Shown one piece after another: positions 1 through 7,457 of a stretch of 12,898 bases of DNA (the stretch's first letter is position 1; the number at the start of each line of letters is the position of its first letter). The stretch lies in the NCBI RefSeq assembly GCF_000808015.1, contig NZ_JWHR01000116.1, positions 1 to 12,898 of the forward strand, written 5' to 3'. Both the position numbers and the translations under genes were made by a program. Source of the DNA: Terrisporobacter othiniensis (lineage in GTDB: Bacteria > Bacillota > Clostridia > Peptostreptococcales > Peptostreptococcaceae). Under the pieces are notes generated by a model that saw only the letters and a program-made list of their open reading frames with translations, had not been told where the DNA came from and did no database searches.

Positions 1-256
1 GAATATTTGGATTATTCTTTAATATTTAATTTCTTTATGACACTATACTTAATTTTTTAATTTTACAATAGATTTTCTTAATATTTTCTTTAATTATTAA
101 AAAAATTCTCCTTAATTCTTGATTTTAACATAATTATTCAATATTTTAATTATAATTTTTCATTGGCTTTTTAATATATTTCTATACTATAATATAAAGT
201 AGGATTACAATTTTTTCCATTCAGTATTTACTATAGATTTTTATAGGAAACTTCGA

Positions 257-274
257 ATGTTAAAATTTTAACTC
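257..274. promoter_or_regulatory. Putative Rex operator upstream of hydCBA
   Basis: The core is GTTAA-AATT-TTAAC, a perfect inverted repeat at 259-272. The clostridial Rex consensus is TTGTTAA-N4-TTAACAA, and I count 11 of its 14 fixed positions here, including both complete GTTAA/TTAAC cores; the mismatches are all in the outer A/T positions. Rex is an NADH/NAD+-sensing repressor of fermentation and hydrogenase genes in many Firmicutes, so the site sits in front of exactly the type of operon expected. Binding is inferred; the AT-rich background makes chance A/T matches easier, but the paired G and C are informative. Confidence 0.6.
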
Positions 275-282
275 TATAAATT

Positions 283-310
283 TTTACTTAACTTATTTTA
301 TAACTATAAC
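283..310 (+). promoter_or_regulatory. Candidate sigma-A promoter for hydCBA (weak)
   Basis: TTTACT at 283-288 (4 of 6 to TTGACA) is separated by 16 bp from TATAAC at 305-310 (5 of 6 to TATAAT). This would start transcription near 317 and give a leader of about 80 bases, with the Rex-like palindrome just upstream of the -35. An alternative is TTGGCT at 163-168 with TATAAT at 188-193, but its spacer is 19 bp; it would place the Rex-like site downstream of the start as a roadblock. Sequence this AT-rich gives many partial matches, so neither is secure. Confidence 0.3.
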
Positions 311-395
311 CTCTTAAAATTTATAGAATGTATTTTAAGCTTTTGCTGTTAATTATTTACTATGACTAACTTCAAAATGAAAAGGGGGAATTTGC

Positions 396-896
396 ATGTG
401 CAATTTTGTTTCACAGAACAAAAAATTATTTGATGAGTTAGATAGCTTAATCGTCGCTCTTCCTGAAGCTGATGAGAGTGCATTAATATATGTGCTTAAA
501 GAAGCTCAAGGTATATTTGGCTATCTACCAAAAGAAGTTCAACTTTATATAGCAGGAAAATTAGGTGTCTCTCCTGCCAAAGTATATGGTGTTGTTAGCT
601 TCTATTCCTATTTCTCTACTACTCCTGTTGGAGAACACAAAATTAATGTATGTTTAGGAACAGCATGTTTCGTGAAAGGTTCAAAAGATGTTCTTGCTGA
701 ACTAGAAAAACAATTAGGTATTAAATCCGGAGAAACTACTCCTGATCTTAAATTCACTATTGAATGTTTAAGATGCGTAGGTGCTTGTGGACTTGCTCCT
801 GTTGTTGTTGTTGATGGTAGAGTATATAGTCGAGTTACACCTGATGATGTTACAGGTATAATAAATGACTATAAAGAAGTAGAAATGAGCTGTTAG
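396..896 (+). CDS. hydC: NuoE-like [2Fe-2S] subunit of trimeric [FeFe]-hydrogenase (HydC)
   Basis: This is the small electron-transfer subunit of a soluble NAD(P)H-linked [FeFe]-hydrogenase. At 166 residues it matches the usual NuoE/HydC length. A helical N-terminal part (about 10-70) precedes a thioredoxin-fold [2Fe-2S] domain with the family motif C86-x4-C91 and C127-x3-C131; C124 is an additional nearby cysteine. There is no signal peptide or membrane segment, so it is cytoplasmic. The ATG is preceded by an AAAGGGGGAA ribosome binding site (381-390) at good spacing. It is the first gene of the operon and lies 12 bases before hydB, as in many hydCBA operons. NuoE of respiratory complex I has the same fold, but no other complex I genes follow, and the hydA neighbour decides the assignment. 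Confidence 0.95.
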   Translation: MCNFVSQNKKLFDELDSLIVALPEADESALIYVLKEAQGIFGYLPKEVQLYIAGKLGVSPAKVYGVVSFYSYFSTTPVGEHKINVCLGTACFVKGSKDVLAELEKQLGIKSGETTPDLKFTIECLRCVGACGLAPVVVVDGRVYSRVTPDDVTGIINDYKEVEMSC

Positions 897-908
897 GGGG
901 GATAATAC

Positions 909-2798
909 ATGAAAAGAATTAATTCTTATGTTGAATTAAAAGCTGCTGTTGAAGAGTACAAACCTCTTCTTGATTTAAGAAAGAAAGATGGAGTTGATGG
1001 TGTTCCTACAAAAAGAGAAATATTAGTTTGTGGTGATACTGGATGTGCTTCTTCTGGTAGTATAAAAGTTTTAGAAGCTTTACAAGATGAAATAAAAAAA
1101 GCTGGCCTTGAAGATGTTGCTAAAGTTGAATTAACAGGATGCTTTGGTTTCTGCGCCGTAGGTCCTATAGTAAAAGTTTACCCTGATAACATTTTCTACG
1201 TAAATCTTTCTGCTGAAGATGCTGCTGAAGTAGTAGAAAGTCATATTAAAAATAATATTGTTGTAGAAAGATTATTATTTGAGGAACCATCATTAGATAA
1301 TATAAGAGTTAATAATGAAAAAGATATGTCTTTCTATAAAAAGCAAAAGAAAATAGCTTTAAGAAATCTTGGTGTTATACATCCTGAACGTTTAAGCGAA
1401 TATCTTGCTAATGATGGATATCTTGCTCTTGGTAAATGTTTAAATGAAATGACTCCCGAACAAGTTGTTGAAGAAATAAAAGCTTCAGGACTAAGGGGTA
1501 GAGGTGGGGCTGGATTCCCTACTGGTGTTAAATGGGAAGCTTCTGCTAAAAATCCTCCTGTTAACGGCAAAAAATTCGTTGTATGTAATGCTGATGAAGG
1601 TGACCCGGGTGCATTCATGGATAGATCGTTATTAGAAGGTGACCCTCATAATGTATTAGAAGCTATGGCTATCTGTGGATATGCTATTGGTTCTGATATC
1701 GGATATATATATATAAGAGCTGAATATCCTCGTGTTATAGAAAGATTAAAAATAGCTATAGCTGCAGCTGAAGAAGCTGGACTATTAGGTGAAAATATAA
1801 TGGGCAGCGGATTCAACTTCAAACTAGAATTAAAATATGGTGCTGGTGCTTTTGTTTGTGGTGAAGGTACTGCATTGATGCATTCTATTGAAGGTAAACG
1901 TGGTGAGCCTAGAATGAAGACTTTCTCTTCTTCTAAACATGGTTTATGGAATGCTCCTACTTGCTTAAATAACGTTGAAACATTTGGTAATGTTCCAGTT
2001 ATAATAACTAAAGGTTCTGACTGGTTTACTTCTTATGGTACAGAAGATTCTAAAGGTACTAAAGTTTTCGCATTAGGCGGAAAAGTAAATAACGTTGGAC
2101 TTGTTGAAGTTCCTATGGGTACTACACTTAGAGAAATCGTATATGAAATAGGTGGCGGTATCTTACATGATAAAGGATTTAAAGCTGTTCAAACCGGTGG
2201 ACCATCAGGTGGATGTATATCTTCTAAAGATTTAGATACTCCTATAGATTACAAATCATTAGCTTCTATAGGATCTATGATGGGTTCAGGTGGTATGCTT
2301 GTTCTTGATGAAACTGACTGTATGGTTGATATTGCTAGATTCTTCTTAGACTTCTCTGTTGAAGAGTCTTGTGGTAAATGTACTCCTTGTCGTATAGGTA
2401 CAAAAAGATTATACGAATTATTAAATAAAATTTGTGAAGGTAAAGGATGCGAGCAAGACTTAGTTGATTTAAAAGACTTAGCATTAACTGTGAAAAACAC
2501 CGCTTTATGTGGTCTAGGAAAATGCGCTCCTAACCCTGTATTAAGTACTATGGATTGCTTCTATGATGAATATTTAGCTCACGTTAAATATCATAAATGT
2601 CCAGCAGGAAAATGTACTTCTCTGTTAGACTTTGTAATTACTGATGATTGTATTGGTTGTGGATTATGTGCTAAAAACTGTCCAGTTGATGCAATAAGCG
2701 GTGAAAAGAAAGAAAAACATGCTATAGATACTGGTAAATGTATTAAATGTGGTACTTGTATAGAAAAATGTAAGAAGGGTGCAATTGTTAAAAGATAA
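909..2798 (+). CDS. hydB: NuoF-like NAD(P)H/FMN-binding subunit of trimeric [FeFe]-hydrogenase (HydB)
   Basis: This is the flavin- and nicotinamide-binding subunit, 629 residues. In order it has an N-terminal thioredoxin-like [2Fe-2S] domain (C41-x4-C46, C78-x3-C82), the NuoF core with the FMN/NADH glycine loop around 197-203 (GRGGAGF), a second nucleotide-site stretch at 311-330, the NuoF [4Fe-4S] ligands C488, C491, C494 and C534, and a C-terminal pair of [4Fe-4S] motifs (C581/584/587/591 and C611/614/617/621). Complex I NuoF lacks both end domains; their presence is typical of hydrogenase HydB. The position normally Glu-Glu in CGEETAL reads CGEGTAL (317-323), so G320 replaces the second Glu. 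A His/Cys group (H562, C564, C569) just before the ferredoxin domain could bind metal. The ribosome binding site (895-903) overlaps the hydC stop codon. Confidence 0.95.
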   Translation: MKRINSYVELKAAVEEYKPLLDLRKKDGVDGVPTKREILVCGDTGCASSGSIKVLEALQDEIKKAGLEDVAKVELTGCFGFCAVGPIVKVYPDNIFYVNLSAEDAAEVVESHIKNNIVVERLLFEEPSLDNIRVNNEKDMSFYKKQKKIALRNLGVIHPERLSEYLANDGYLALGKCLNEMTPEQVVEEIKASGLRGRGGAGFPTGVKWEASAKNPPVNGKKFVVCNADEGDPGAFMDRSLLEGDPHNVLEAMAICGYAIGSDIGYIYIRAEYPRVIERLKIAIAAAEEAGLLGENIMGSGFNFKLELKYGAGAFVCGEGTALMHSIEGKRGEPRMKTFSSSKHGLWNAPTCLNNVETFGNVPVIITKGSDWFTSYGTEDSKGTKVFALGGKVNNVGLVEVPMGTTLREIVYEIGGGILHDKGFKAVQTGGPSGGCISSKDLDTPIDYKSLASIGSMMGSGGMLVLDETDCMVDIARFFLDFSVEESCGKCTPCRIGTKRLYELLNKICEGKGCEQDLVDLKDLALTVKNTALCGLGKCAPNPVLSTMDCFYDEYLAHVKYHKCPAGKCTSLLDFVITDDCIGCGLCAKNCPVDAISGEKKEKHAIDTGKCIKCGTCIEKCKKGAIVKR

Positions 2799-2821
2799 TT
2801 ACGCTAAGGAGGGGTTTATTA

Positions 2822-4582
2822 ATGAGTTTAGTTAATTTAACTATAAATGGCAAAGCTGTTTCAGTTCCTTCTGATACAAAAATATTAGAAGCTGCAAAAC
2901 AAGTAAATGTTAAAATACCAAGCCTATGTCATTTACATATGGATGATATAAAATTTGATAACCATTGTGCATCTTGTCGTGTATGTATGGTTAGTGCTGG
3001 AAGAGGACTAGTTCCTGCTTGTGGTACTTTAGTTAAAGAAGGAATGGTTGTAAACACTAATTCTCCAGAAGCTTTAAAATATAGAAAAAATGTTGTTGAA
3101 TTAATGTTATCAGACCATCCAAAAGACTGTTTATCTTGTATTAAGAGTGGCCATTGCGAATTGCAAGATATCGCTGCAGACTTAGGTATAAGAAATGTTA
3201 GATTCTCTGATGGAGATCAATCTTATGTTCCTGTTGATACTTCTACTAAATCTATAGTTAAAGATCATGCAAAATGTATACTATGTAGAAGATGTGAAAC
3301 TATGTGTAACGAAGTACAATCAGTTGGTGTATTATCTGGTATCAACCGTGGATTCGGCACAGAGGTTTCTACATTCTATGGTGTTGATTTAGCTGATACT
3401 AACTGTACTTTCTGTGGTCAATGTATAAGCGTATGTCCAACAGGTGCATTAGTTGAAAAAGATAATACTGGCGCTGCTTGGGATGCTTTAGCACAAAAAG
3501 AAAAACCTGTTATGGTTCAAACTGCTCCAGCTGTAAGAGTTGGTCTAGGAGAAGAGTTTGGATTAGACCCAGGTTCTATATCTACTGGTAAAATGGTTTC
3601 TGCATTAAAAGCTTTAGGTTTCGATTATGTTTTCGATACTAACTTTGCAGCTGACTTAACTATAATGGAAGAAGCTAATGAGTTTGTAAATAGATTTATT
3701 AAAGGTGAAAAACTTCCTATATTAACTAGCTGCTGCCCAGCTTGGGTTAACTTTATGGAACATGAATTTCCAGATTTATTACCTCATCTTTCCACTTGTA
3801 AATCTCCACAAAGTATGTTTTCCCCAATAGCTAGACATTACTTTGCTGAAAAAGCTTTAGGTAAAAAACCTGATGAAGTTATAGTTATGTCTATAATGCC
3901 TTGTGTTGCTAAGAAATACGAAGTTTCTAGAGAAGAATTAGGTCAAGATGGATATCTAGATACTGATTTATCATTAACTACTAGAGAATTAGCAAGAATG
4001 ATAAAAGAAGCTGGTATAGATTTAGCTAACTTAGAAGAAGCTGAGTTTGATAGCCCACTTGGATATTCTACTGGTGCTGCTGATATATTTGGTGCAACTG
4101 GTGGTGTTCTTGAGGCTGCACTTAGAACTGCATATCATGATATAACTAAAGAAGAAGCTCCTTCTCTAGATTTTACAGTTGTTAGAGGTATGGATGGTAT
4201 AAAAGAGGCTTCTTTAGAAATTGCTGGTCATACAGTAAATGTGGCTGCTGCAAGTAGTTTAGGAAATGCTAGAAAATTAATGAATGAATTAAGAGCTGGA
4301 ACTTGCAAGTACCATGTAATAGAAATCATGGCTTGTCCTGGTGGATGTGTTGCTGGTGCTGGTCAACCTTATCACGGGGGAGACTATGATAAAGTTAAAG
4401 CAAGAGCTAAAGCTTTATATGAAATAGATGCTAATAAACCACAACGTCTTTCTCATGCTAACCCAGATATCATCAAATTATACGATGAATTCTTAGGTGA
4501 AAGAGGTGGACATAAGTCTCATGAATTGCTTCATACTGAGTACTATGATAAAAGTAATGTATTTGCTGACGCTGAATGCTAA
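2822..4582 (+). CDS. hydA: [FeFe]-hydrogenase catalytic subunit, group A3-type (HydA)
   Basis: This subunit makes or oxidises H2 at the H-cluster. The 586-residue protein begins with a plant-ferredoxin-like [2Fe-2S] domain (C36, C52, C55, C67, with an extra C49). The NuoG-like His-Cys3 [4Fe-4S] site follows (H99, C103, C106, C112), then two [4Fe-4S] clusters (C152/155/158/162 and C195/198/201/205). The H domain shows all three signatures: TSCCPAW at 302-308 (C304 the proton-shuttle cysteine, C305 a ligand), MPCVAKK at 359-365 (C361), and ACPGGCVAGAGQP at 504-516 (C505, C509). The C-terminal SHELLHTEY stretch is usual for the family. It lacks the extra C-terminal [2Fe-2S] domain of the Thermotoga enzyme. 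The ribosome binding site TAAGGAGGGG (2805-2814) is very strong. The maturases HydE, HydF and HydG are not in the window and must be elsewhere. Confidence 0.97.
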   Translation: MSLVNLTINGKAVSVPSDTKILEAAKQVNVKIPSLCHLHMDDIKFDNHCASCRVCMVSAGRGLVPACGTLVKEGMVVNTNSPEALKYRKNVVELMLSDHPKDCLSCIKSGHCELQDIAADLGIRNVRFSDGDQSYVPVDTSTKSIVKDHAKCILCRRCETMCNEVQSVGVLSGINRGFGTEVSTFYGVDLADTNCTFCGQCISVCPTGALVEKDNTGAAWDALAQKEKPVMVQTAPAVRVGLGEEFGLDPGSISTGKMVSALKALGFDYVFDTNFAADLTIMEEANEFVNRFIKGEKLPILTSCCPAWVNFMEHEFPDLLPHLSTCKSPQSMFSPIARHYFAEKALGKKPDEVIVMSIMPCVAKKYEVSREELGQDGYLDTDLSLTTRELARMIKEAGIDLANLEEAEFDSPLGYSTGAADIFGATGGVLEAALRTAYHDITKEEAPSLDFTVVRGMDGIKEASLEIAGHTVNVAAASSLGNARKLMNELRAGTCKYHVIEIMACPGGCVAGAGQPYHGGDYDKVKARAKALYEIDANKPQRLSHANPDIIKLYDEFLGERGGHKSHELLHTEYYDKSNVFADAEC

Positions 4583-4613
4583 TAATTAATACTTTACTTA
4601 TTGATTAAAAATT

Positions 4614-4655
4614 AAAGGGAGTTATGAAATTTATAAAAATCTCATAACTCTCTTT
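4614..4655. terminator. Bidirectional intrinsic terminator between hydA and hprK
   Basis: A 14-bp stem pairs 4614-4627 with 4642-4655, with one G-T wobble and a 14-base loop. On the + strand the 3' arm runs into TTTTAATTTATTTA; on the - strand the opposite arm is followed by TTTAATTTTTAA. It begins 31 bases after the hydA stop and ends 4 bases from the hprK stop, so it can terminate both converging operons. Confidence 0.85.
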
Positions 4656-4659
4656 TAAT

Positions 4660-5592
4660 TTATTTATCAATTACCCTAGTTAATTTTTCTGTGAACTCTT
4701 GAGCTGCATCTATACCCATTCCTCTTTGCCTAAAGTTCATAGCGGCTACCTCTATTATCATAGATGTATTTCTTCCTGGTTTAACAGGTATTACTAACTT
4801 TTCAATTTTTCTTCCAAGTATTTCTTCATATTCTCTATCTAAACCTAATCTATCATAATATTTTTGTTGATTCCAATTTTCTAATTCAATTACTAAATCT
4901 ATTGCTTTTTGATTTTTTATTGCCCCAACACCATATAGACTTTTAACATCTATTATTCCTATACCTCTTATCTCCATATAATGTTTTAATAATTCTGGTG
5001 CTTGACCTACAAGTCTACTATCATCAACTTTTCTAATCTCAACTGCATCATCAGCTACTAATCTATGACCTTTTTGTATTAATTCTAAGGCAGTTTCTGA
5101 TTTACCTATACTACTTTCTCCCTTTATAAGAACACCTATACCATATACATCTACTAAAACTCCATGCATTGTAACATGAGGCGCTAACTTGTTATCTAAA
5201 TAATTAGATAATCTATTAATAAATCTAGTAGTACTACACTTGCTACTTAATACTACTCTATTATATTTTTTAGCTTTTTCTATTATGTCTGAATCAACTT
5301 CTAAATCCCTCGTAACTATTAATACAGGTATTTCATAAGAGAAAAATTTATCTAATATTATTTCTCTTTTATCTTTTTTTATATTTTTAAAATAAGTATA
5401 TTCTGTTTTTCCTATTATTTGAATTCTTTCATAAGGAAAATATTCAAAATATCCTGCCAGCGGTAATCCTGTTCTATTTACATCTTCCGACTCCACATAG
5501 TATTCCTTCTCCTCTGGCATATATACTACCTCTAAATCCAAATCATCAATTAATTGAGATATAGATACTTTATCTTTTACTGTTTCTATCAA
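4660..5592 (-). CDS. hprK: HPr kinase/phosphorylase
   Basis: This bifunctional enzyme phosphorylates and dephosphorylates Ser46 of the PTS carrier HPr, so controlling carbon catabolite repression with CcpA in Firmicutes. At 310 residues it is full length. The N-terminal domain (about 1-130) is followed by the catalytic domain: H143 in the MHGVLVDV stretch, the P-loop GESSIGKS at 158-165, acidic D181-D182, the family signature around 206-220 (MEIRGIGIIDVKSLYG), and KPGRN at 271-275. The start codon is TTG (plus-strand CAA at 5590-5592), four bases after the uvrC stop. Its purine-rich ribosome binding site (GGGAG) lies in the last codons of uvrC, so translation is probably coupled. It is the last gene of the uvr operon. 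No other PTS gene is in the window. Confidence 0.96.
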   Translation of the reverse strand: MIETVKDKVSISQLIDDLDLEVVYMPEEKEYYVESEDVNRTGLPLAGYFEYFPYERIQIIGKTEYTYFKNIKKDKREIILDKFFSYEIPVLIVTRDLEVDSDIIEKAKKYNRVVLSSKCSTTRFINRLSNYLDNKLAPHVTMHGVLVDVYGIGVLIKGESSIGKSETALELIQKGHRLVADDAVEIRKVDDSRLVGQAPELLKHYMEIRGIGIIDVKSLYGVGAIKNQKAIDLVIELENWNQQKYYDRLGLDREYEEILGRKIEKLVIPVKPGRNTSMIIEVAAMNFRQRGMGIDAAQEFTEKLTRVIDK

Positions 5593-5596
5593 TTAC

Positions 5597-7411
5597 TTAC
5601 TCTCCCTTTCTAAAATATTCATAAATATTTTCTGCTACACTTTTATTTAATCCCTCTACTTTAGATAACTCTTCTACTGATGCATTTTTTATATCTTCAA
5701 TGCTTTTAAAATTAGATAATAATGCTTTTTTTCTTTTTTCTCCAACGCCTGGAATATCATCTAAAGAAGATTTTGTTAAAGATTTGTTTCTCAAGCTTCT
5801 GTGATAGCTTATGGCATAGTTATGTACTTCCTCTTGAATACTTGCAACAAACCTATATAGATTTGACGTTTTATCAAGTTCAATATCATTTGAAGCACAT
5901 ATCAATCCCTTTGTTCTATGTTTGTCATCTTTATACATTCCCCACAAAGGTATATCTATTCCATATTTATCAAAAACTTTTTGTACAGCACTGACTTGTC
6001 CTTTTCCACCGTCTAATAGTATTAAATCAGCAAAATCACCTTTTTGCAATCTTCTATCTAAAATTTCAGCCATAGAATCATAATCATTAGGTCCTTCTAC
6101 AGTCTTTATTTTATATCTTCTATACTCTTTTTTGTCCTTGAGTCCATTTGTAAAAACAACCATAACACCTATGGAATCTACACCTTGTATATTAGATATG
6201 TCATAAGATTCTATTCTTCTCGGTGGTTCTTGTAAGCCTAATACTTCAGCTAGCTCAATTAAAGCCCCTTCACTTCTTTCATATTTTCTTTTATTTAAAT
6301 TAGAGAATTTTTCTAAGTATTCCATAGCATTTTTCTTAACCATAGATATTAAACTTTTTTTATCTCCTTTTTGAGGGACTCTTATAGATACCTTTTGTCC
6401 TTTAATATTTGATAACCATTCTTCAAGAACTACTTGATCTTCTATCTCTGATTCAATAATAATCTCTTTTGGAATATATTCTGCCTTCATGTAAAATTGT
6501 TTTACAAAAGAACCAAGTATTGCTTCCTTACTAGAATCCTTTGTTCCCTCTAATATGAAATGCTCTCTTCCAACTATTTTACCATGTCTAATAAAGAATG
6601 ATTGTACACAGGCTTCTTCATCATTATAAGCCATAGCTATTATATCTTGATTGATATCATCTGTAGATACATCAATTTTTTGCTTTTGCATCATTTCTTG
6701 AAGATTCATTATTTTATCTCTATAAATAGCTGCTTCTTCAAAATTAAACTCCATAGAGCATTTATTCATCTTTTCTTTTAAAATCTCAATTAAAGTTTCT
6801 TCTTTTCCAGATAAAAATAATAGTATTTCTTCTATCATTTTATTATATTCTTCTTTTGAAACATTTCCAGTGCAAGGTCCCACACATCTTTTTATGTGAA
6901 GGTTTAAACATGGCCTCATATTATTTTTAATAGCTCTTTCAATATCAACATTGCAAGTTCTTATAGGATAAATATTTCTAATAACATCTAAAGTATCATT
7001 AACAGCTTCCACATTTGTATATGGTCCAAAATATTTAGCCTTATCTTTAAGAACTCTTCTAACTTTTAATACTCTTGGAAAATCTTCATTTACTGTTACC
7101 TTTATATAAGGGTACGTTTTGTCATCCCTTAATAAGACATTATATTTAGGTCTATATTTTTTAATTAAATTACACTCTAAAATCAATGCTTCTAGCTCTG
7201 AATCAGTGATTATATACTCAAATGAATTTATATTTTTAACCATTGATTTTACCTTAGAAGAATGGTTTTTAGATGATTGAAAGTACTGTCTTACTCTATT
7301 TTTTAATGATATGGCTTTACCAACATATATTATTTTATCATCTTCATCTTTCATTAAATATACCCCAGGCTCAGCTGGTAGTTTTTTTAATTGTTCCTGT
7401 ATATCAAACAC
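5597..7411 (-). CDS. uvrC: UvrABC excinuclease subunit C
   Basis: This is the dual-incision nuclease of nucleotide excision repair, 604 residues. The N-terminal GIY-YIG domain (about 12-95; GVY at 16-18, YVG at 29-31, R39 and an acidic ELE at 72-74) makes the 3' cut. A cysteine group follows at C153, C168, C176 and C180, which matches the [4Fe-4S] ligand pattern reported for E. coli UvrC. The UVR motif for UvrB contact lies at about 205-240. The RNase H-like domain that makes the 5' cut carries D404, D467 and H530. Two helix-hairpin-helix motifs end the protein (about 550-600; IPGVG at 553-557). The start is GTG (plus-strand CAC at 7409-7411), supported by GGAGGAA at correct spacing. It lies 124 bases after uvrA, behind a hairpin, and 4 bases before hprK. 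Confidence 0.97.
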   Translation of the reverse strand: MFDIQEQLKKLPAEPGVYLMKDEDDKIIYVGKAISLKNRVRQYFQSSKNHSSKVKSMVKNINSFEYIITDSELEALILECNLIKKYRPKYNVLLRDDKTYPYIKVTVNEDFPRVLKVRRVLKDKAKYFGPYTNVEAVNDTLDVIRNIYPIRTCNVDIERAIKNNMRPCLNLHIKRCVGPCTGNVSKEEYNKMIEEILLFLSGKEETLIEILKEKMNKCSMEFNFEEAAIYRDKIMNLQEMMQKQKIDVSTDDINQDIIAMAYNDEEACVQSFFIRHGKIVGREHFILEGTKDSSKEAILGSFVKQFYMKAEYIPKEIIIESEIEDQVVLEEWLSNIKGQKVSIRVPQKGDKKSLISMVKKNAMEYLEKFSNLNKRKYERSEGALIELAEVLGLQEPPRRIESYDISNIQGVDSIGVMVVFTNGLKDKKEYRRYKIKTVEGPNDYDSMAEILDRRLQKGDFADLILLDGGKGQVSAVQKVFDKYGIDIPLWGMYKDDKHRTKGLICASNDIELDKTSNLYRFVASIQEEVHNYAISYHRSLRNKSLTKSSLDDIPGVGEKRKKALLSNFKSIEDIKNASVEELSKVEGLNKSVAENIYEYFRKGE

Positions 7412-7416
7412 TTATA

Positions 7417-7423
7417 TTCCTCC
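7417..7423 (-). promoter_or_regulatory. Ribosome binding site that fixes the uvrC GTG start
   Basis: On the - strand this reads GGAGGAA, five bases before GTG. No in-frame ATG with a comparable site lies nearby, and the encoded FDIQ start leads directly into the GIY-YIG domain, so the GTG start is well supported. Confidence 0.85.
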
Positions 7424-7457
7424 GAAATCAAAATTCGCTTCTATAATTCATTCTATA

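Larger units (their letters stand above)
1..380. other. AT-rich non-coding leader upstream of the hydrogenase operon
   Basis: This stretch is extremely A/T-rich and holds no credible coding region on either strand. It contains no RNA gene or strong hairpin that I can recognise. What it does hold is a perfect 14-bp palindrome at 259-272 resembling a Rex operator, a weaker Rex-like match at 346-363, and two weak sigma-A promoter candidates (163-193 and 283-310). Its length and position suggest it is the control region for the hydrogenase operon. The gene to the left of the window is not visible, so part of this DNA may belong to that gene's terminator. Confidence 0.7.

Noticed and set aside
163..193. 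Possible sigma-54 promoter around TTGGC at 163-167
   Set aside because: There is no GC element at the correct -12 spacing; it fits at best a weak sigma-A promoter with a long 19-bp spacer.
1334..1618. Open frame on the - strand within hydB
   Set aside because: It lies wholly opposite a strongly conserved coding region, has no ribosome binding site and resembles no protein family; it is a shadow of hydB.
2249..2500. Open frame on the - strand within the 3' part of hydB
   Set aside because: It is fully opposite the conserved NuoF [4Fe-4S] region and shows no initiation signal.
396..2798. Possible start of a respiratory complex I (nuo) operon
   Set aside because: The NuoE- and NuoF-like genes are followed by an H-cluster hydrogenase and then a terminator, with no membrane subunits; HydB also has end domains not found in NuoF.
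5722..5994. Open frame on the + strand opposite uvrC
   Set aside because: Its Phe/Tyr/Leu-rich translation is what low-GC antisense sequence gives; no ribosome binding site and no family.
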